Source: Sthenelais limicola (lineage: Eukaryota > Annelida > Polychaeta > Phyllodocida > Sigalionidae). Taken from it: a stretch of DNA of 64,000 nt. This document shows, one piece after another, positions 33,931 through 45,734 of this stretch (position 1 is the stretch's first letter; every line of letters begins with the position of its first letter). Where the stretch lies: assembly GCA_942159475.1 (NCBI GenBank), contig OW804100.1, forward strand, positions 7,208,127 to 7,272,126. The letters run 5' to 3'. Below the pieces are notes generated by a model, which did no database searches, was not told the DNA's origin, and was given only the letters and a program-made list of their open reading frames with translations. A program made the position numbers and the translations under genes.

Positions 33931-34863
33931 ACTGACCCTTTCCAACCATCTTGTCTGGTATTCCATACACATTTGTTTAAATGAACAATTGTACAAAGTG
34001 AGCCACAAATGACCTCAAATCCGTTGTTAGCATTCTAAGCCAAATGTCTGAGTGAACAAATTTTATACCGAAAGTCGTGTAAAGCACGCATAAATGAAGA
34101 CCCGCGGACTCTCGCAGACAGAGAACAAATGGAGGAGTAGGTGTCAAGGAAAAGATGTCATATAATAAGCTTCTGGGGGCACCAGCTCTGAAAATTCTCA
34201 ACCGTATAGATGATGACACCTCCACCAGGTATCAATTATCTTTTCGCTGAAGGGTCATTGCCTAGGGTCGATCTTAAGGGCAAACTTTTGCATTGCACAG
34301 CTACGTTCAGGCACCTTGTATTACTGATAACTATGACTCCAGTATTGGGCACCCTGTTTCGGTACGACTTCTACGACGCAGCCCAGGGGCATGGGCCTAG
34401 GGACCTATTCTCGGACCGGATCCCCACGGATAAATGGTAGAGCGTTGAAGGCAGAGCATTGAAGGCAGAGCGTTGAAGGCAGAGCGGGCAGCAGTGTCCC
34501 TTAGTAGCGCCCCTATGGCTGTCCGCCCCCAAGTAGCTGGATCTGGAGTCGTCACAGAGGCTACTGGAGAAACCATGGTCCGACGCAATCGGGGGAGACC
34601 GCTCCCTGGAAGTGTCATCAGAACAGTAGACAGAAGTAGCTGGCAGCTACTTAACTGGCTGAAACATATAAAACGAAATTTTTGGGCTAGTGTTACATCA
34701 CAAAGATAGAAGTATTAATTATGATATTAGGATAGAATTGGATTAATGTAAATCGTATAACATGAATACGATCGTAATGTGATATGTGTGTGACAGAAGA
34801 AGTAACAACAATCGTGTTGCATTTCATGCCATAAATGCAAGTACTAGGTATCAGTATACGCCG
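33931..34863. other. Unannotated stretch with a small minisatellite
   Basis: 34441-34482 is three units of the 14-mer AGCGTTGAAGGCAG. A 78-codon + frame follows (34473-34709) and contains an Arg-rich part; no domain was recognised. Confidence 0.4.
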
Positions 34864-34882
34864 CCCCCCCCCCCCCACACAC
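34864..34882. repeat. C run joined to short (CA)n
   Basis: Thirteen Cs followed by ACACACACC. Confidence 0.85.
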
Positions 34883-35887
34883 CTATGTGCCCATATGTAA
34901 GATTACCAGTGTAATTATATATAATCCCCTATACAATCCACTATTCTTTATGTTCTCGAATGACCCCTAGTTCGAAACAAATCGGAAATGTCAGATATCT
35001 TTAATAATATTCAATGGCGCCAACTTAGACGGTAGGGCTGTCAAAAACATATTGATAGAAAGCAATAACAATGCATTATAACTATTTGATAATAGTCATA
35101 TGATAAGACCACATATGTAAGTGGCACTAATGCGAATTGTCTATGTAATCGTAACCATAGTAATGTATTCATGTATCCACCTGAACTGTTCTTACACTTT
35201 ATGTTACATATATTATTTAGGGCTATCTGGAAGACCTACTTGTAGATGCTGAGTCCTCTTCTGTACCAGTTTAATGATGAAGAATAAAAATTCAATATAT
35301 ATATATATATATATATATAGTCATCGTCCACCACAAACACATCAATGTTGGTCGACTGAGGTTGAAATGATTGATTGACATCGATCTTGATCTCCCCCAT
35401 TGAAATCGGGAATGGCGGCCGACTTGTCTGACAAGGTGTTCGGCGATTGAATGCTACAAGTGAAAGAGCAAGAAATAATTAATTTAAAAAGCAAATCATG
35501 ATGATAACAACCTCTATAGTTGTAGATTCAGAATATGTTGTGGGGTAGGTAAGTGACCATGGGGTAGGTTGTGACCGTGGGGTAGGTTTGTGGTGTAGGT
35601 AAATGACCGTGCCACAACTATATAAAATATCGCATATAAGGCATGTCTTTGTTATATAAAATCGTACATGCAAACATAATTTTCTGTGGGGTGGGTATAG
35701 CTCTTTGCAAGTGAACTAGACTTGAGGGCATATCTAATAAAAATATATCTAAATCTATTATGCCATTTAAAAACCAGTCAGTTACTTCTCACCTTTTTAA
35801 TAGGAAAATAAACATTCTAGACCAACCTTTTCTTGTACTAATAATATTTATAGAGCTAAAATCTAATTTATGTCATTTTCATTTTAG
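34883..35887. other. Unannotated stretch upstream of the transposase relic
   Basis: AATAAAAATTCAATATATAT near 35283 with (AT)n to 35320 resembles a retroelement tail. GTGGGGTAGGT-type words repeat at 35538-35600. The first half of a THAP domain was looked for here (Cys-x-x-Cys start, downstream Trp) and not found. Confidence 0.4.
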
Positions 35888-36070
35888 CATTTTTCTGGAG
35901 GACAAGGACCAACAGCGGATGATCCAGATCCCCTACCTGCTGATCCCCATGACCTTAAATATAGGCGGAAAAATAGAAAACGTCCATGTGACAGATCTTC
36001 AACTGCCATCAGCGCAAAACGCACCAAGAAATGTCCAGATGTTACATCATGTTACGTAATAATGACGTAA
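35888..36070 (+). pseudogene. THAP-domain C-terminal exon of a transposase
   Basis: After a good acceptor (TTTTCATTTTAG, AG at 35886-35887) a frame opens as HFSGGQGPTADDPDP and continues through a basic stretch (KYRRKNRKRP) to a stop at 36068. A His-Phe followed by Gly and Pro-rich residues is how the last part of a THAP C2CH zinc finger looks in THAP-transposase fusions. The N-terminal half with the two Cys is absent from the 400 bp upstream. A donor GTAATA lies at 36055. It sits about 450 bp upstream of the transposase body in the same orientation, which supports one split gene. Moderate confidence in THAP, low in exact splice sites. Confidence 0.5.
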
Positions 36071-36474
36071 CAATGGGTAACCACTTTATGATCATAATTA
36101 TCATTAATTATTACTTATTAGAATTACGATGGTAAGCTAGAACTATGACTAATTTCCATAAAGCACCAGTACTAAGGAATTTATTGCAATATATACGGTA
36201 GCATGTAAGAACTCAGGTAGCACCTTTACCTACTTCAATATTCCTCCAATCAACAATAGCCACATGGACCAAGCACCTACCTGTATTTTAGACTACAATA
36301 AATATACATTCTAGATCTTCGGATCATACCCTTTACACCTTCTCATTTATTCTCTTTGTAGTATACAATAGATCTAAGTCTAATAGATACCCAATCTTCA
36401 TGTAACACTGGTGGAGTAGAACCCGGCTCATCCTAGAGTATCTAGGAGCTACCCAATCTTCATGTAACACAGAC

Positions 36475-37240
36475 ACCCCCCATGAAATCGCTGAAGATGC
36501 TGCCTGAGTATTACTCTCTTTGTCAACAATTGCAACTCAAAATGCCCCTCCCACTGAAGTTATGGACCATGACGAACCAAATGTAGGGAATGAAGCAGGC
36601 AATCCTATACCTGAGGACAATGCAACCCCAAACCCTGCTAGTCCTAGCTCAATAATGCCTAAAGTAAAGTGTGAGCATTACAATCGTGACACATCCATTG
36701 GCAAAATAAGTATGTCCACTATTCAATGTCGTAACTTTACTCAAAAAGTTTTAGAAAATTATATTTCGTGTTTTAGATACACTGGTTTGCCAACATGTGC
36801 ACTTCTTCACTACTTATTTAACTGGTTGAAACCTGCAGCAAACTTTAAGCTCTGGGATGGCAAAAATAAACTACAATCAGGGAAAAAAACGTAAGGCAAA
36901 GACAAAAATTATCACTCTTTGAAGAGTATCTTCTAACACTCATTCGGATAAGACGTGGATATGATACCTCCCATCTTGCCTACCTGTTTGGTATATCCCA
37001 AAGTCAAGTAAGCCGGGTATTTATTTCATGGGTCAATTTCATGTTCCAGGCGATGGAAAGATTGATAGTTTAGCCAACAATGGAAATGGTAAAGGCTAAT
37101 CTTCCAGAATCTTTCAAGGCATACCCAAATACCCGAGTAATCATAGATTGCACTGAATTTTTTGTTGAAAGGCCCTTTCGGCCTAGGGCACAAAGGCAAA
37201 CGTGGTCAAACTATAAGCACCACAATACAATTCCGACAGA
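36475..37240 (+). pseudogene. Broken ISL2EU/Harbinger-type DDE transposase
   Basis: Frame 1 (open from 36508, no ATG chosen) has an acidic, Pro-rich N-terminal part, then CFRYTGLPTCALLHYLFNWL near 36766-36825. YTGLP followed by a Leu/Phe-rich block and a Trp is a signature seen in THAP-linked IS5-like (DDE_Tnp_4) transposases. At a 7-A run (36883-36889) the reading shifts to frame 3, which gives a helix-turn-helix-like LAYLFGISQSQVSRVF (36978-37025) and later VIIDCTEFFVERP (37138-37176) with the first catalytic Asp, then SNYKHHNT. A TAG at 37071 stands where the family usually has Trp. After 37230 the expected middle and end of the DDE fold are missing. Frameshift, stop and truncation make it non-functional. 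Confidence 0.75.
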
Positions 37241-37468
37241 AAATGCCTGTTGAAATTTAGTGAATTGTCTATTTCAAAACAAGTATTTCACATCCGATGC
37301 TATAGCTAGATCTTTTCCTTCTAGATAAATCAAACTACCTCTCCCGCAACCTACTATTTCCCCCTCCCCTTCTCTTTCTCCCTCCCCTCTCTGCCATGCA
37401 TATATATATAGATATAGGTGCATATAGCGACATGAAGGGGCTTGGGGACTCACTGGTTTGGGCTGGGG

Positions 37469-37497
37469 TGTGTGTGTGTGGGGGGGGGGGGGGGGGG
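37469..37497. repeat. (TG)n joined to a long G run
   Basis: Six TG units followed by 18 Gs, 230 bp after the end of the transposase relic and after a CT-rich tract. Confidence 0.9.
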
Positions 37498-38611
37498 TGC
37501 GATATTGAGTCTAAATTGAAAGTTCAAGGGATTAATTATATATCGGTTCATCAAAGCACATGGGTAATGGCATGTTTGAAATGGGTGCCCATGATGATTA
37601 TGGGGGAGATAAAATTACCCGACCTGACAAATAAGGGATAACAGGCTGTGATAAGGATGTGGGATATACTGAAAAATGAATGTACGTGGTTCTCATGTAC
37701 GTGGTCATGTACGTGGTAATTTTGATCAGATAATAGTTAACCCCTAAAAATACTTAAAATGCACCATTTCAGCATTTTTTTGGGTTAAATATTGTCCAAA
37801 TGATAATATAAACTTCTGACTTTGATTCACATAAAAGATAGAAATATAGACTTGTACTTTTACAATTTTTAACTTTAATTTTACATGAAGAATGGTGGCT
37901 TTGGTGTATTTTCAGCATAATTTCGTTAGAGACTTCAGTGCTACAATTTTATAGATTTTTCACTTCTACCTAGCAGATCCAGGGATGTCACTAAGTTTTG
38001 TGTAAGGTGGCTATTTAGGATTTTTAGCCGGCTGCACAACTTTTTCAATGCAGACTATGGTCAGGGAGGGGACTCAGATAGTTTTTCATGACTTTTTAAT
38101 GACTCACAGTGAAAATTAATGACGACTCACAGTGAAAATTAATGACTTTTAAGGCCCTTAAAAACCCAAACTCAGAATTCATGACTTTTAATGACTTTTT
38201 AAGACCTGCGGGAACCCTGTGATAGATATACATATAAATGCATGCATACATATGTATACATGTGTCTATACATAATTATGCATATATGTACACACATACA
38301 TATGCATGTGAAAAAAGAACTAAGCCGAGCAGTTGGTCATGTGACATGACATGCGAGGTGACGTCACAGCCTTCCCGACCAATATGTACACATATATATA
38401 TATGAATGCATGCGCATAAATATGTATAATGCATGTGGATGAGGGAGGCAAGTTAGTCCAATCTGCTAAAATGTGTCATGAATAATTTTGGAAAATTGTG
38501 GTTACCCCAGGGCTGGGAAAACCATTAAAACATGCATTATCCCCTGTATGTTCCAGTGTTCACAAAAAATAATGATAGACTGCATGGTGTCTATTGAGCC
38601 TCCATTCAATT
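37498..38611. other. Unannotated stretch
   Basis: Contains short local repeats only: CATGTACGTGG three times near 37695, a 21-bp direct repeat ending AAAATTAATGAC near 38105-38145, and an ATGCATACATATG-rich part at 38225-38430. No gene. Confidence 0.45.
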
Positions 38612-38803
38612 CTATACAAACAAAAAATAGTGATGTGACAATTAACATAGAACTCAATGGGAGTTCCATTCAGCCCTATGCAAACTAAAAATTGTGCTGT
38701 GAGAATTAACATAGCATTCAATGAGAGTTCCATTGAAACCTATGCAAGCAAAAAATTGTGCAGTAAGAATTAACATAGGATTCAATTGGAGTTCCATTGA
38801 AAC
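38612..38803 (+). repeat. 64-bp tandem repeat, 3 units
   Basis: Units at 38612, 38676 and 38740 share CTATGCAAAC..GAATTAACATAG..CAATGAGAGTTCCATT with moderate divergence. Confidence 0.85.
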
Positions 38804-38877
38804 ATATGTTAACTATTTTTTGTACATAATAAATCTGACCGTGGTATTATCGTTGTTTTTCACAATTAATGGTACTC

Positions 38878-39150
38878 CAGGGCCTCTGTATATCCTCCAG
38901 TAACTTCTCCAGTATACCCTTTCTCCAGTACCTCTTCCAGTTTTTCCTACAGTATATCCTCCAGTGCCTCCTCTAGTATCTTATACATTATATATCCTCC
39001 AGTACCCTCCCCCAGTACCCTTCCTCCAGTATATCCTACAGATGTCCTCTAGTATTGCCTACAGTATATATCCTCCAGTACCTCCTCCAGTTCCCCTTAC
39101 AGTACCGCCTCCTGTACCTCCTCCAATACCCTTTACATTACCTCCTTCTG
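38878..39150 (+). repeat. TCCTCCAGTAC minisatellite
   Basis: Irregular units of 9 to 20 bp on TCCTCCAGTA. One frame reads as Pro/Val repeats (PPVPPPVP), which is a product of the array. Confidence 0.85.
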
Positions 39151-39174
39151 CACCCCTAACCCATCACTCTTTCT

Positions 39175-39340
39175 TCTATCTCCTTGCTCTCTCTTCTACC
39201 TCTCTCTCTCGCCCTCTCTTCCCCCCTTCCTCTCCCTTTCCCTGTCCTCGCTCTCCTTGTTTTATCTCTCTCCCCTCTCTCTCTTCTCTCTTCACTCTCT
39301 CTCCCTTCTTTTTCTCCCCTCACCCTCACTTGCTCCCTCA
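39175..39340 (+). repeat. CT-rich tract
   Basis: TCTCTC/CCCTCT-rich sequence similar in type to 2440-2670. Open on both strands without meaning. Confidence 0.85.
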
Positions 39341-39499
39341 TACACATGTATTATATGTGTACATATTGGCCCTCGTTCATATGATTACATATAGACGGGC
39401 GGGAAGGCTGTACCTAGGCCTAATACCGCTTTTTGTGGCAGTTGTGATACCATGACCATTCACAATGGTCTTGTTCATATAAAGGTCTACTTGGGTCAT

Positions 39500-39645
39500 A
39501 TCATAATAGACCTACATCCCCTTACTACAAGGGCGCCAGAGCATGGAATGCTCTTACCTCTTCTGAATAAAACCCTCATACACACTATTTAAAACCCTCA
39601 AGAACAATCAAATCACTATTGAAACTGCACTGACTGATGTCCAAG
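39500..39645 (+). pseudogene. LINE reverse-transcriptase C-terminal scrap
   Basis: The + strand encodes YYKGARAWNALTSSE (39520-39564) followed by a stop and, one frame over, FKTLKNNQI. Many non-LTR retrotransposon ORF2 proteins end with a Gly-Ala-x-x-Trp-Asn-x-Leu motif followed by Ser, Phe-Lys and a short tail, and this fits that pattern. Nothing upstream extends it. It is a short, broken fragment and the clade cannot be named. Confidence 0.45.
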
Positions 39646-39654
39646 ACGGTGTCC

Positions 39655-39699
39655 ACGTCCAACCAGTAATTTAAAAGGTCAATTTATTGTCATTGACAA
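39655..39699 (+). repeat. 45-bp direct repeat, copy 1
   Basis: ACGTCCAACCAGTAATTTAA..CATTGACAA, repeated at 40070-40114 with one or two differences. It abuts the LINE scrap and may be part of the same retroelement 3' end. Confidence 0.85.
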
Positions 39700-40069
39700 A
39701 CTGGTATGCACTATATTCCCACTACCATATGACTACCAATATTCCAAACATCATCCAAACACAAACTGAAATGGCATGCAGAACCTTCTCGCTACCAAAA
39801 ATCAGAGCTGGGAAGTTATTAGCACGGGTGGGACGGTGATCCCCGTAACGCGCGTTACCTCATCACATATGACGAGTGCAATTAAAATTTGAGTTTAGGT
39901 ATTCGACTGGTCCCGTCAGGCTTAGAGCCCAGTTCGAACCATAAACTCAGGCTCTAATTGCCCAGGGGAACTGGTTATCACATGGAATATATTTCAAAAT
40001 AAACATAGCAGTTTCATTTAGATAAATCTGTGAATCATTCCACTAGAGTGGTAAATGAGTAAAAGTGTT
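39700..40069. other. Spacer between the 45-bp repeats
   Basis: Holds the perfect palindrome GTAACGCGCGTTAC (39845-39858). On the - strand GGTTCGAACTGGG (39931-39943) looks like a pol III B box, but no convincing A box is seen. Confidence 0.4.
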
Positions 40070-40114
40070 ACGTCCAACCAGCAATTTAAAAGGTCAATTT
40101 ATTGTCATTGACAA
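40070..40114 (+). repeat. 45-bp direct repeat, copy 2
   Basis: Second copy of 39655-39699. Confidence 0.85.
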
Positions 40115-40430
40115 GATCCTATGACGGAAATACTGTGTTGGAAGCCAATTGTACATCCTTTATGTCATCATCGTGTCTATAGTTACATCCATGGTATCAA
40201 AAAAAGCTAAGTTTGGAATAACATGGACGCAAAAATAATATTTGTTCATTTTTAGCTTGGGCCAGGCCGTTTTTTTTATAGCAATGGGGATGCGTTGTGA
40301 AAATTCACAACTCATGAACAAAGAATTTCAGAAGACAAAGGGTAAGACAAGAACAGGGAGACGGTGTCCAAGTATTAATGCAGACATCAAAGCTTTAATT
40401 AGCGTGTGAAATGATGAAAGAAAAAAAGCT

Positions 40431-40449
40431 GGGGGGGGGGGGGGGGGGG
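40431..40449. repeat. G run of 19
   Basis: Preceded by an A-rich stretch and followed by CTGTGTGCG. Confidence 0.9.
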
Positions 40450-41062
40450 CTGTGTGCGACAGTATTTAGCAAACTAAGAAATATCAAAGTAACAAAAATT
40501 GCGTGAAAAGATTAAATGATACTGCTTCTACATTTTTGGATTAATTCCTCAAAGGGATAATGGAACTAAAGGTTATATGGTTGTAACTTGGTATGTATGT
40601 GTGTCAGAATGAAATTTATTCTGAAAAATTGTGAATTGCTGATTTTATCCTCTGGAAAGGACAGTGGCATTGTATTGTGTCGTGATATGTCAATAATAAT
40701 TGTCAAAAAAAAAAGATTAAAAGATAACAGCTGGGAGGTGTTATATATAATATTAGTTATACTTTAACTTTACTCTAAATTCTGTTCTGTTAAGAAATCT
40801 AATTGAAATACTGAAAATGACAGGTCGAGCATGGATGGAAAGAGAGTAGTATTTAGTTTCTTTATGGAAGTAGGCATATAAATTATAATGAATTACGAAA
40901 GGTTAAGTATTTACCTAGGTATTGTCATGACGAGGCCGTAATGTATGCAAAAGGGGAGGTCCTATGTTCTTCCCTAGAAACAAGAAAGAACATAAAGATA
41001 TAGAATAAAGAATAAATTCAGTCCGTATTGAGCTAGCATATAACTAAAAAAAAAACTATTGT
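40450..41062. other. Unannotated AT-rich stretch
   Basis: No feature is recognised. Confidence 0.5.
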
Positions 41063-41091
41063 CACTAGCTGTCAACTAATGACAGCTAGTG
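41063..41091. repeat. Perfect 12-bp hairpin
   Basis: CACTAGCTGTCA and TGACAGCTAGTG around a 5-nt loop. Confidence 0.9.
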
Positions 41092-41135
41092 GAATTACAA
41101 CATTACCAGTGCATGAATTTGGGGGAGGTGGGCGG

Positions 41136-41164
41136 GTGTGTGTGTGGGGGGGGGGGGGGGGGGG
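41136..41164. repeat. (TG)n joined to a long G run
   Basis: Five TG units and about 19 Gs, the same compound type as at 37469. Confidence 0.9.
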
Positions 41165-41947
41165 CAGGTTTAACAGTGTCTGCCATTGACTGTTTAGCAT
41201 GGATTTTTTCGATGTATGATTCTAAGGCTAAGCTCTAAAACAGTAAAAGTATAATTTCACCTGCCCCAGCTTTTCAGACCTGCTTAAGGCAAGTTAAGCG
41301 ATATCTTTCTGATAGCCCAGGTTCAGTAGCCAATATTGTATTATATTAGCTTGCATTATCAATAATATTGTTTAATATCAAATCTTTTTGAATCGGGTGT
41401 TGCTCTTGAAGTAATTACAATAATATGAATACAAAATTTGTCCTATTTTCAATGCAACCTTTTCTGTTTCTTTGACATATTAGTAGCTGTAATTTCAATG
41501 AAAGTAAGCTAATTGTTAATCGTTGAGCTCATCTCTTTATTTTATCAGGCTATTCCTTGTTTCTTTAGATATCTTATTTAACCAGAAAATAATTATTTGA
41601 GTGGCATTTGCCATCTCCATTTACAGGGTTCAGGCATAAATTGCCTGCTTTTCATCCCTATCCTGGGATTAATTTGAGGTTAGTTTAATCAAGATACAGA
41701 GTTTTTTTTGCGAGGATATAGGGGAATGAGATGAGATGTGTTTACTGTTATAGGGGGAAATTTAATTGATACAAATGTATTTTCTAGGGAAAGTCTTTGT
41801 CAATGTGAAATATATATGACGGATTCTTATAGAATTGGCTACTGGGGTCTAGCTGGAGATAAATTTTCATCAACCCTCCCAGAAGCTGAAGATATTCATG
41901 CAATATATTGACAATTAACATGTAAGGTATTTATTAATCCAATCTTG
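41165..41947. other. Unannotated AT-rich stretch
   Basis: No feature is recognised. Confidence 0.5.
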
Positions 41948-42008
41948 TAGCGATTTTTGAGTAAGACACTTCTAGTACTATTAGAAGTGTCTTACTCAAA
42001 AATCGCTA
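41948..42008. repeat. Perfect 27-bp hairpin
   Basis: TAGCGATTTTTGAGTAAGAC... at 41948-41974 is exactly complementary to 41982-42008 across a 7-nt loop (GTACTAT). It has no T tract and no coding neighbour, so it is not a terminator. Confidence 0.95.
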
Positions 42009-42447
42009 TAACTTAGTATAAGATTACACAGTGTTCCCAAAAACATTTTAGTGACGCCGGTGCTGGAATCTTTTAAATGGCCTTGAAATGTTCAGAGATT
42101 CTGCTTCTAACAGAGAGTGAGAGTGTGAGAGGGCATGTAAATAGGTTATGAAATAGTCCGATTATATTTGATGACATAATGCACCTTCAAGTATCAACTA
42201 TAGCTAGAACAACTAATTCATGAAACCTTAATGAACAGACGACTGCAACGAATTTTGTATCTTTATTACTTTATCTTCATCATGTATCCCTGAAGAAGAC
42301 AACCAGTATTTATTACTAACTAATTACTATTACTATCGTCTGTCTCTGTGTCTGGCTTGAACTGAAATTCTAAAATAAATCTGCAAGCAGGAAAGTTTCT
42401 CTATTCGGATGTGTATAGTTAGGGCATATATATATGTGATTTCATAT

Positions 42448-42548
42448 GTTAGGCCTTTTGGCGGGAGGTTTAGATATCAATTTGCCGGGTTAGGAGGAAT
42501 TGCCAATTTGTCTGAAAAATCGGGAGATCTCCTGCCAAGTCGGGAGGT
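42448..42548 (+). repeat. Dispersed repeat R6, copy 1
   Basis: GGGAGGTTTAGAT..GGTTAGGAGGAATTGCCAA..AATCGGGAGATCTCCTGCCA recurs inverted at 51901-52015. Confidence 0.75.
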
Positions 42549-42868
42549 TTGGCACCTTTGAAAAAATTGTAATGGTACCTGCAAATTCTCTTGAAAAAAA
42601 CACCTCTGGCCAAAACCTTATTTCACCTATGTCATGGCGAGAGTAATAAAGACTAGGGGGGTTTGGGGGCATGCTCCTGTGATCACCTGCAAGATCACTT
42701 GTGTGTATGATTCGGCCCTACATGCAAATTAATAACATTCTATTCTCATAGTTCTATGTGTGGAAGAATCTTGTTTCATTATGTGTTCTGCATCATATAC
42801 AATTCCAGGCAGTGGCTTCGTTAGTAGGCCTATGTATGTATAGGTAATTAGAATATTAATTCTTTTCA

Positions 42869-42904
42869 CATCAAGTCAAATGTAGGCTAACATTTGACTT
42901 GATG
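42869..42904. repeat. Perfect 15-bp hairpin
   Basis: CATCAAGTCAAATGT and its complement around AGGCTA. Confidence 0.9.
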
Positions 42905-44062
42905 CAAGCAATCGATTTTAAATGTTCAATATAAATTGCAGATTTTCAATCCACAGAAAATAATTCAATAAAAAGAGTAATGTTCTTCGCATTATACATA
43001 TCATAGAATATGGGGACATTTCTTCAAAATCTCTAAGTCTTTAATGAATTACCTGCAAATTTGAGCACTGCTAATCATAGAAAATACAAATGCACTACAA
43101 CGGCCAATACCAAATAAGTTCCTCAGCTTGAGGGAGACAGACGCTCAGAGTCAGTGTCTCAACTTACAATTTTTTGGGGCCGTGGCCATGGAGGTTATCG
43201 TAATGACTTTTCCATGCCACACTCTAAACAAAAACAATATTTTTTACTTCCTCATCAAAGGGAATAGATGAAATGTGACTTGGGTGGAGGGGTATGTAAC
43301 TCCGACCATGGGGGGGACCGAAGATAAGGGTCAAATAAACCTGTCATAGCATCGTAATGGGTTTTTAGGGGAACCCCCTCTCCCGAATGTGTTTGGTATT
43401 GGACATAGGACTGAATGGGCGAAATACAAAAATTAAGTGGATGTTTAAACGAAAAGCGAAAGCACATTTAACTGCTGTGGGAAAATCATGGTTTAATATT
43501 GTGATATAATTGCAATATAATTTTATCAACCCAAAGGTACATGATGTTAATTATGTACAAGGAAGAATGTTAATCAATATTATAGCAATAATGTGATGTC
43601 TGAATGGGATAAATTGAAAAACTAAATAGAAGCTGACTCAGGAACTGACAATGATATATGTTTTCATTATGATTCATGGAGAAAATATAGAGATGATTTA
43701 AACGCACCACCTTCCCCCATGAAAACTACCATGCAACTGAGAATGTCACATTCTTCAGACATGGGTTACTAAGACCTCATTCGTACGCTTGGTGATGTCC
43801 AGTGACATCAACAAGGGGTGCTCTGTTGGTTGGATATCGCATCCAAGTCGTACTAACCTCGTTATTTGTTTATTAAAAAAACAAATAATGTTAATAAGGA
43901 CTTTAATTCCAATTAGACCACCGATTCTTAAAAAGAAAAAGAAATGTGTTATGGAAAAACACTGTAATTACAAAGGTTAATCTAATGTTCCACTTTTATT
44001 CTTTCAGCCTCTCTCCCTCTGAATATGCAGTTTGGATATATCATACATCATCCCTCACATAA
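42905..44062. other. Unannotated stretch
   Basis: On the + strand 43599-43772 reads MSEWDKLKN, a stop, then about 48 codons ending at a stop (with WRKYRDDLNAPPSP near the middle). It looks protein-like but no family was recognised. Confidence 0.3.
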
Positions 44063-44353
44063 CAACGTACAAGAAGCCCATTCAAGCAACAGTCCATTAT
44101 TATGGCCACCATCTTGAGAACCCCCATCCAGGATTTTGATAATGTCATCATCTACTTCATGCTGAAAGCAATGGGCCAACAGAAATACATCTGTGACTTA
44201 TTCATCTATAGGGTCAACTCCCCCTACAGAATTTTCATTATGGTATTTGAGTATAACTGAGATGCAAATCATGGCCTATACTGGTGGGCTGGTCAGAGCA
44301 ATCTGAGTGGAAGAGACTGTTTTACTTTAAGGTACAGGTACTACAACGACTAA
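44063..44353 (+). pseudogene. Unrecognised protein-like reading frame with one stop
   Basis: After a stop at 44060 the frame stays open for 65 codons, with an ATG at 44102, to a TGA at 44258. It then continues for 30 more codons (DANHGLYWWAGQSNL) to TAA at 44351. The mix of residues is not low complexity. No domain is recognised, there is no clear splice signal, and chance cannot be excluded at this length. It could be a broken exon of a mobile-element gene. Confidence 0.2.
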
Positions 44354-45734
44354 TAACATAGAATTCATGAAGATTTAAATATTGCCTAAGTAATATCCGT
44401 GTCTGAATGGGGCTCAATCTCTGAGTCTGAGGATAGGTGTGGTGTAATATTCCTCTGTACAGCAGTCGTTTTAGTGGATAACAATCCTAGTTATTTGCGA
44501 TAATCAGTCACTCCTTTATAATTAGGATTGTTAATTCTACCAGATTGTTTAGGTAGCATTGTACATTTTATGTTTGGATTATTAGTAGCACCAAGGAGAT
44601 TGCTATTGGAATAGATCCCCAATATAATACTTTGTCATAATGTACCGAAAGAATTTCTCAACCACATATTTATTTCTCAGCCCATTTACTGATGCAGCCT
44701 GGAACAACAGTACTGAGGCTAATAGCTGCTGTTTAACTTAGAAGTTGCTAATAAACATGATACAAGTATCAGGGCTGCCAATTCGAGGGCTCCTGATGCC
44801 TTAAATCAAGACATTTTCTTGATCGATAATAAATGTAAAATATGAATATAGAATATATATTTGTAGCATATATATTTATCAATAGTGGCCGAGAGAACCC
44901 TTAAATCGATGGCAGGTGAAGAAAAGAAAAGTGAGACAGAGGGAGACAGAAATAATAGATATGGTCAATTCTCATGGAATGGTTCCAAATGAGTATTCTT
45001 GGAAAGTTCATTGAAATGAAGTGAAATTGCCAGTGTAGGTGCAAATAAATATTCATTGTCATTTCATTCATTTATAGAAAAAGAAAATGATGATATTCTC
45101 GCATAATTCCAAAGAAGAATAAAAGCCCTTTTTAAATGCTATATTGGAAACAACCCTACTGCCATGGGATTATTATGAAAATTAGTAAAGAAAACCTGTC
45201 ATGGACGGTGATGGACAAAAAACGTCCCCTTTTTGACAGCATAGGTAGTGCACAGCACTATATAGGGGGTGCCACACAGGAGCATGCTCCTCCAGAAATT
45301 TGTTAGAAAAATGAGCGTTGTTTCAGTGCATTCCATCTAAATTAGTTTCATAGTCACCATAAATTTATGATTAGAATGTTTGATTTAATTCAATTATCGA
45401 AGAAGGTAATGTAATTAAATGCACAATCAATTTTGTTTTAAACATTTATCAGAATCGACAAGAATATATAAAAATAAACATTTTATCACTTAGATACTTG
45501 ATTGAAGACCTTCGGGCCCTGACAAATATCAATCTCAGAGACCGACGAAAATTCTATGGAGACCTGGGCGTCGGTCTCTTGGTTATGTTGCACACCATTT
45601 GTCTGTCTCTCTCTCTCTTTCTCCCTTGTTACTTGTAAAGCAACCAATCTCACTCCCTCACTCACCTTTTCTCTCTCCTCTTTCTATCCACCATTCATAC
45701 TGTAGCATCATCGAAAGCAGAGTGCATTCTTAAC
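44354..45734. other. Unannotated AT-rich stretch
   Basis: No feature is recognised; a short (CT)n lies at 45606-45622. Confidence 0.5.

Noticed and set aside
33571..34008. 145-codon minus-strand frame
   Set aside because: Runs through a GT/CA-rich tract and its composition (His, Thr, Cys, Val) reflects that repeat.
34473..34709. Arg-rich frame as the C-terminal end of a Gypsy polyprotein
   Set aside because: Resemblance is only compositional; no integrase or chromodomain motif upstream.
39156..39455. Pro/Leu/Ser-rich and Arg/Glu-rich frames
   Set aside because: Derived from the CCTCCAGTA minisatellite and CT-rich tract.
39931..39943. tRNA gene on the minus strand from a B-box-like word
   Set aside because: No matching A box and no cloverleaf could be formed from the neighbouring bases.
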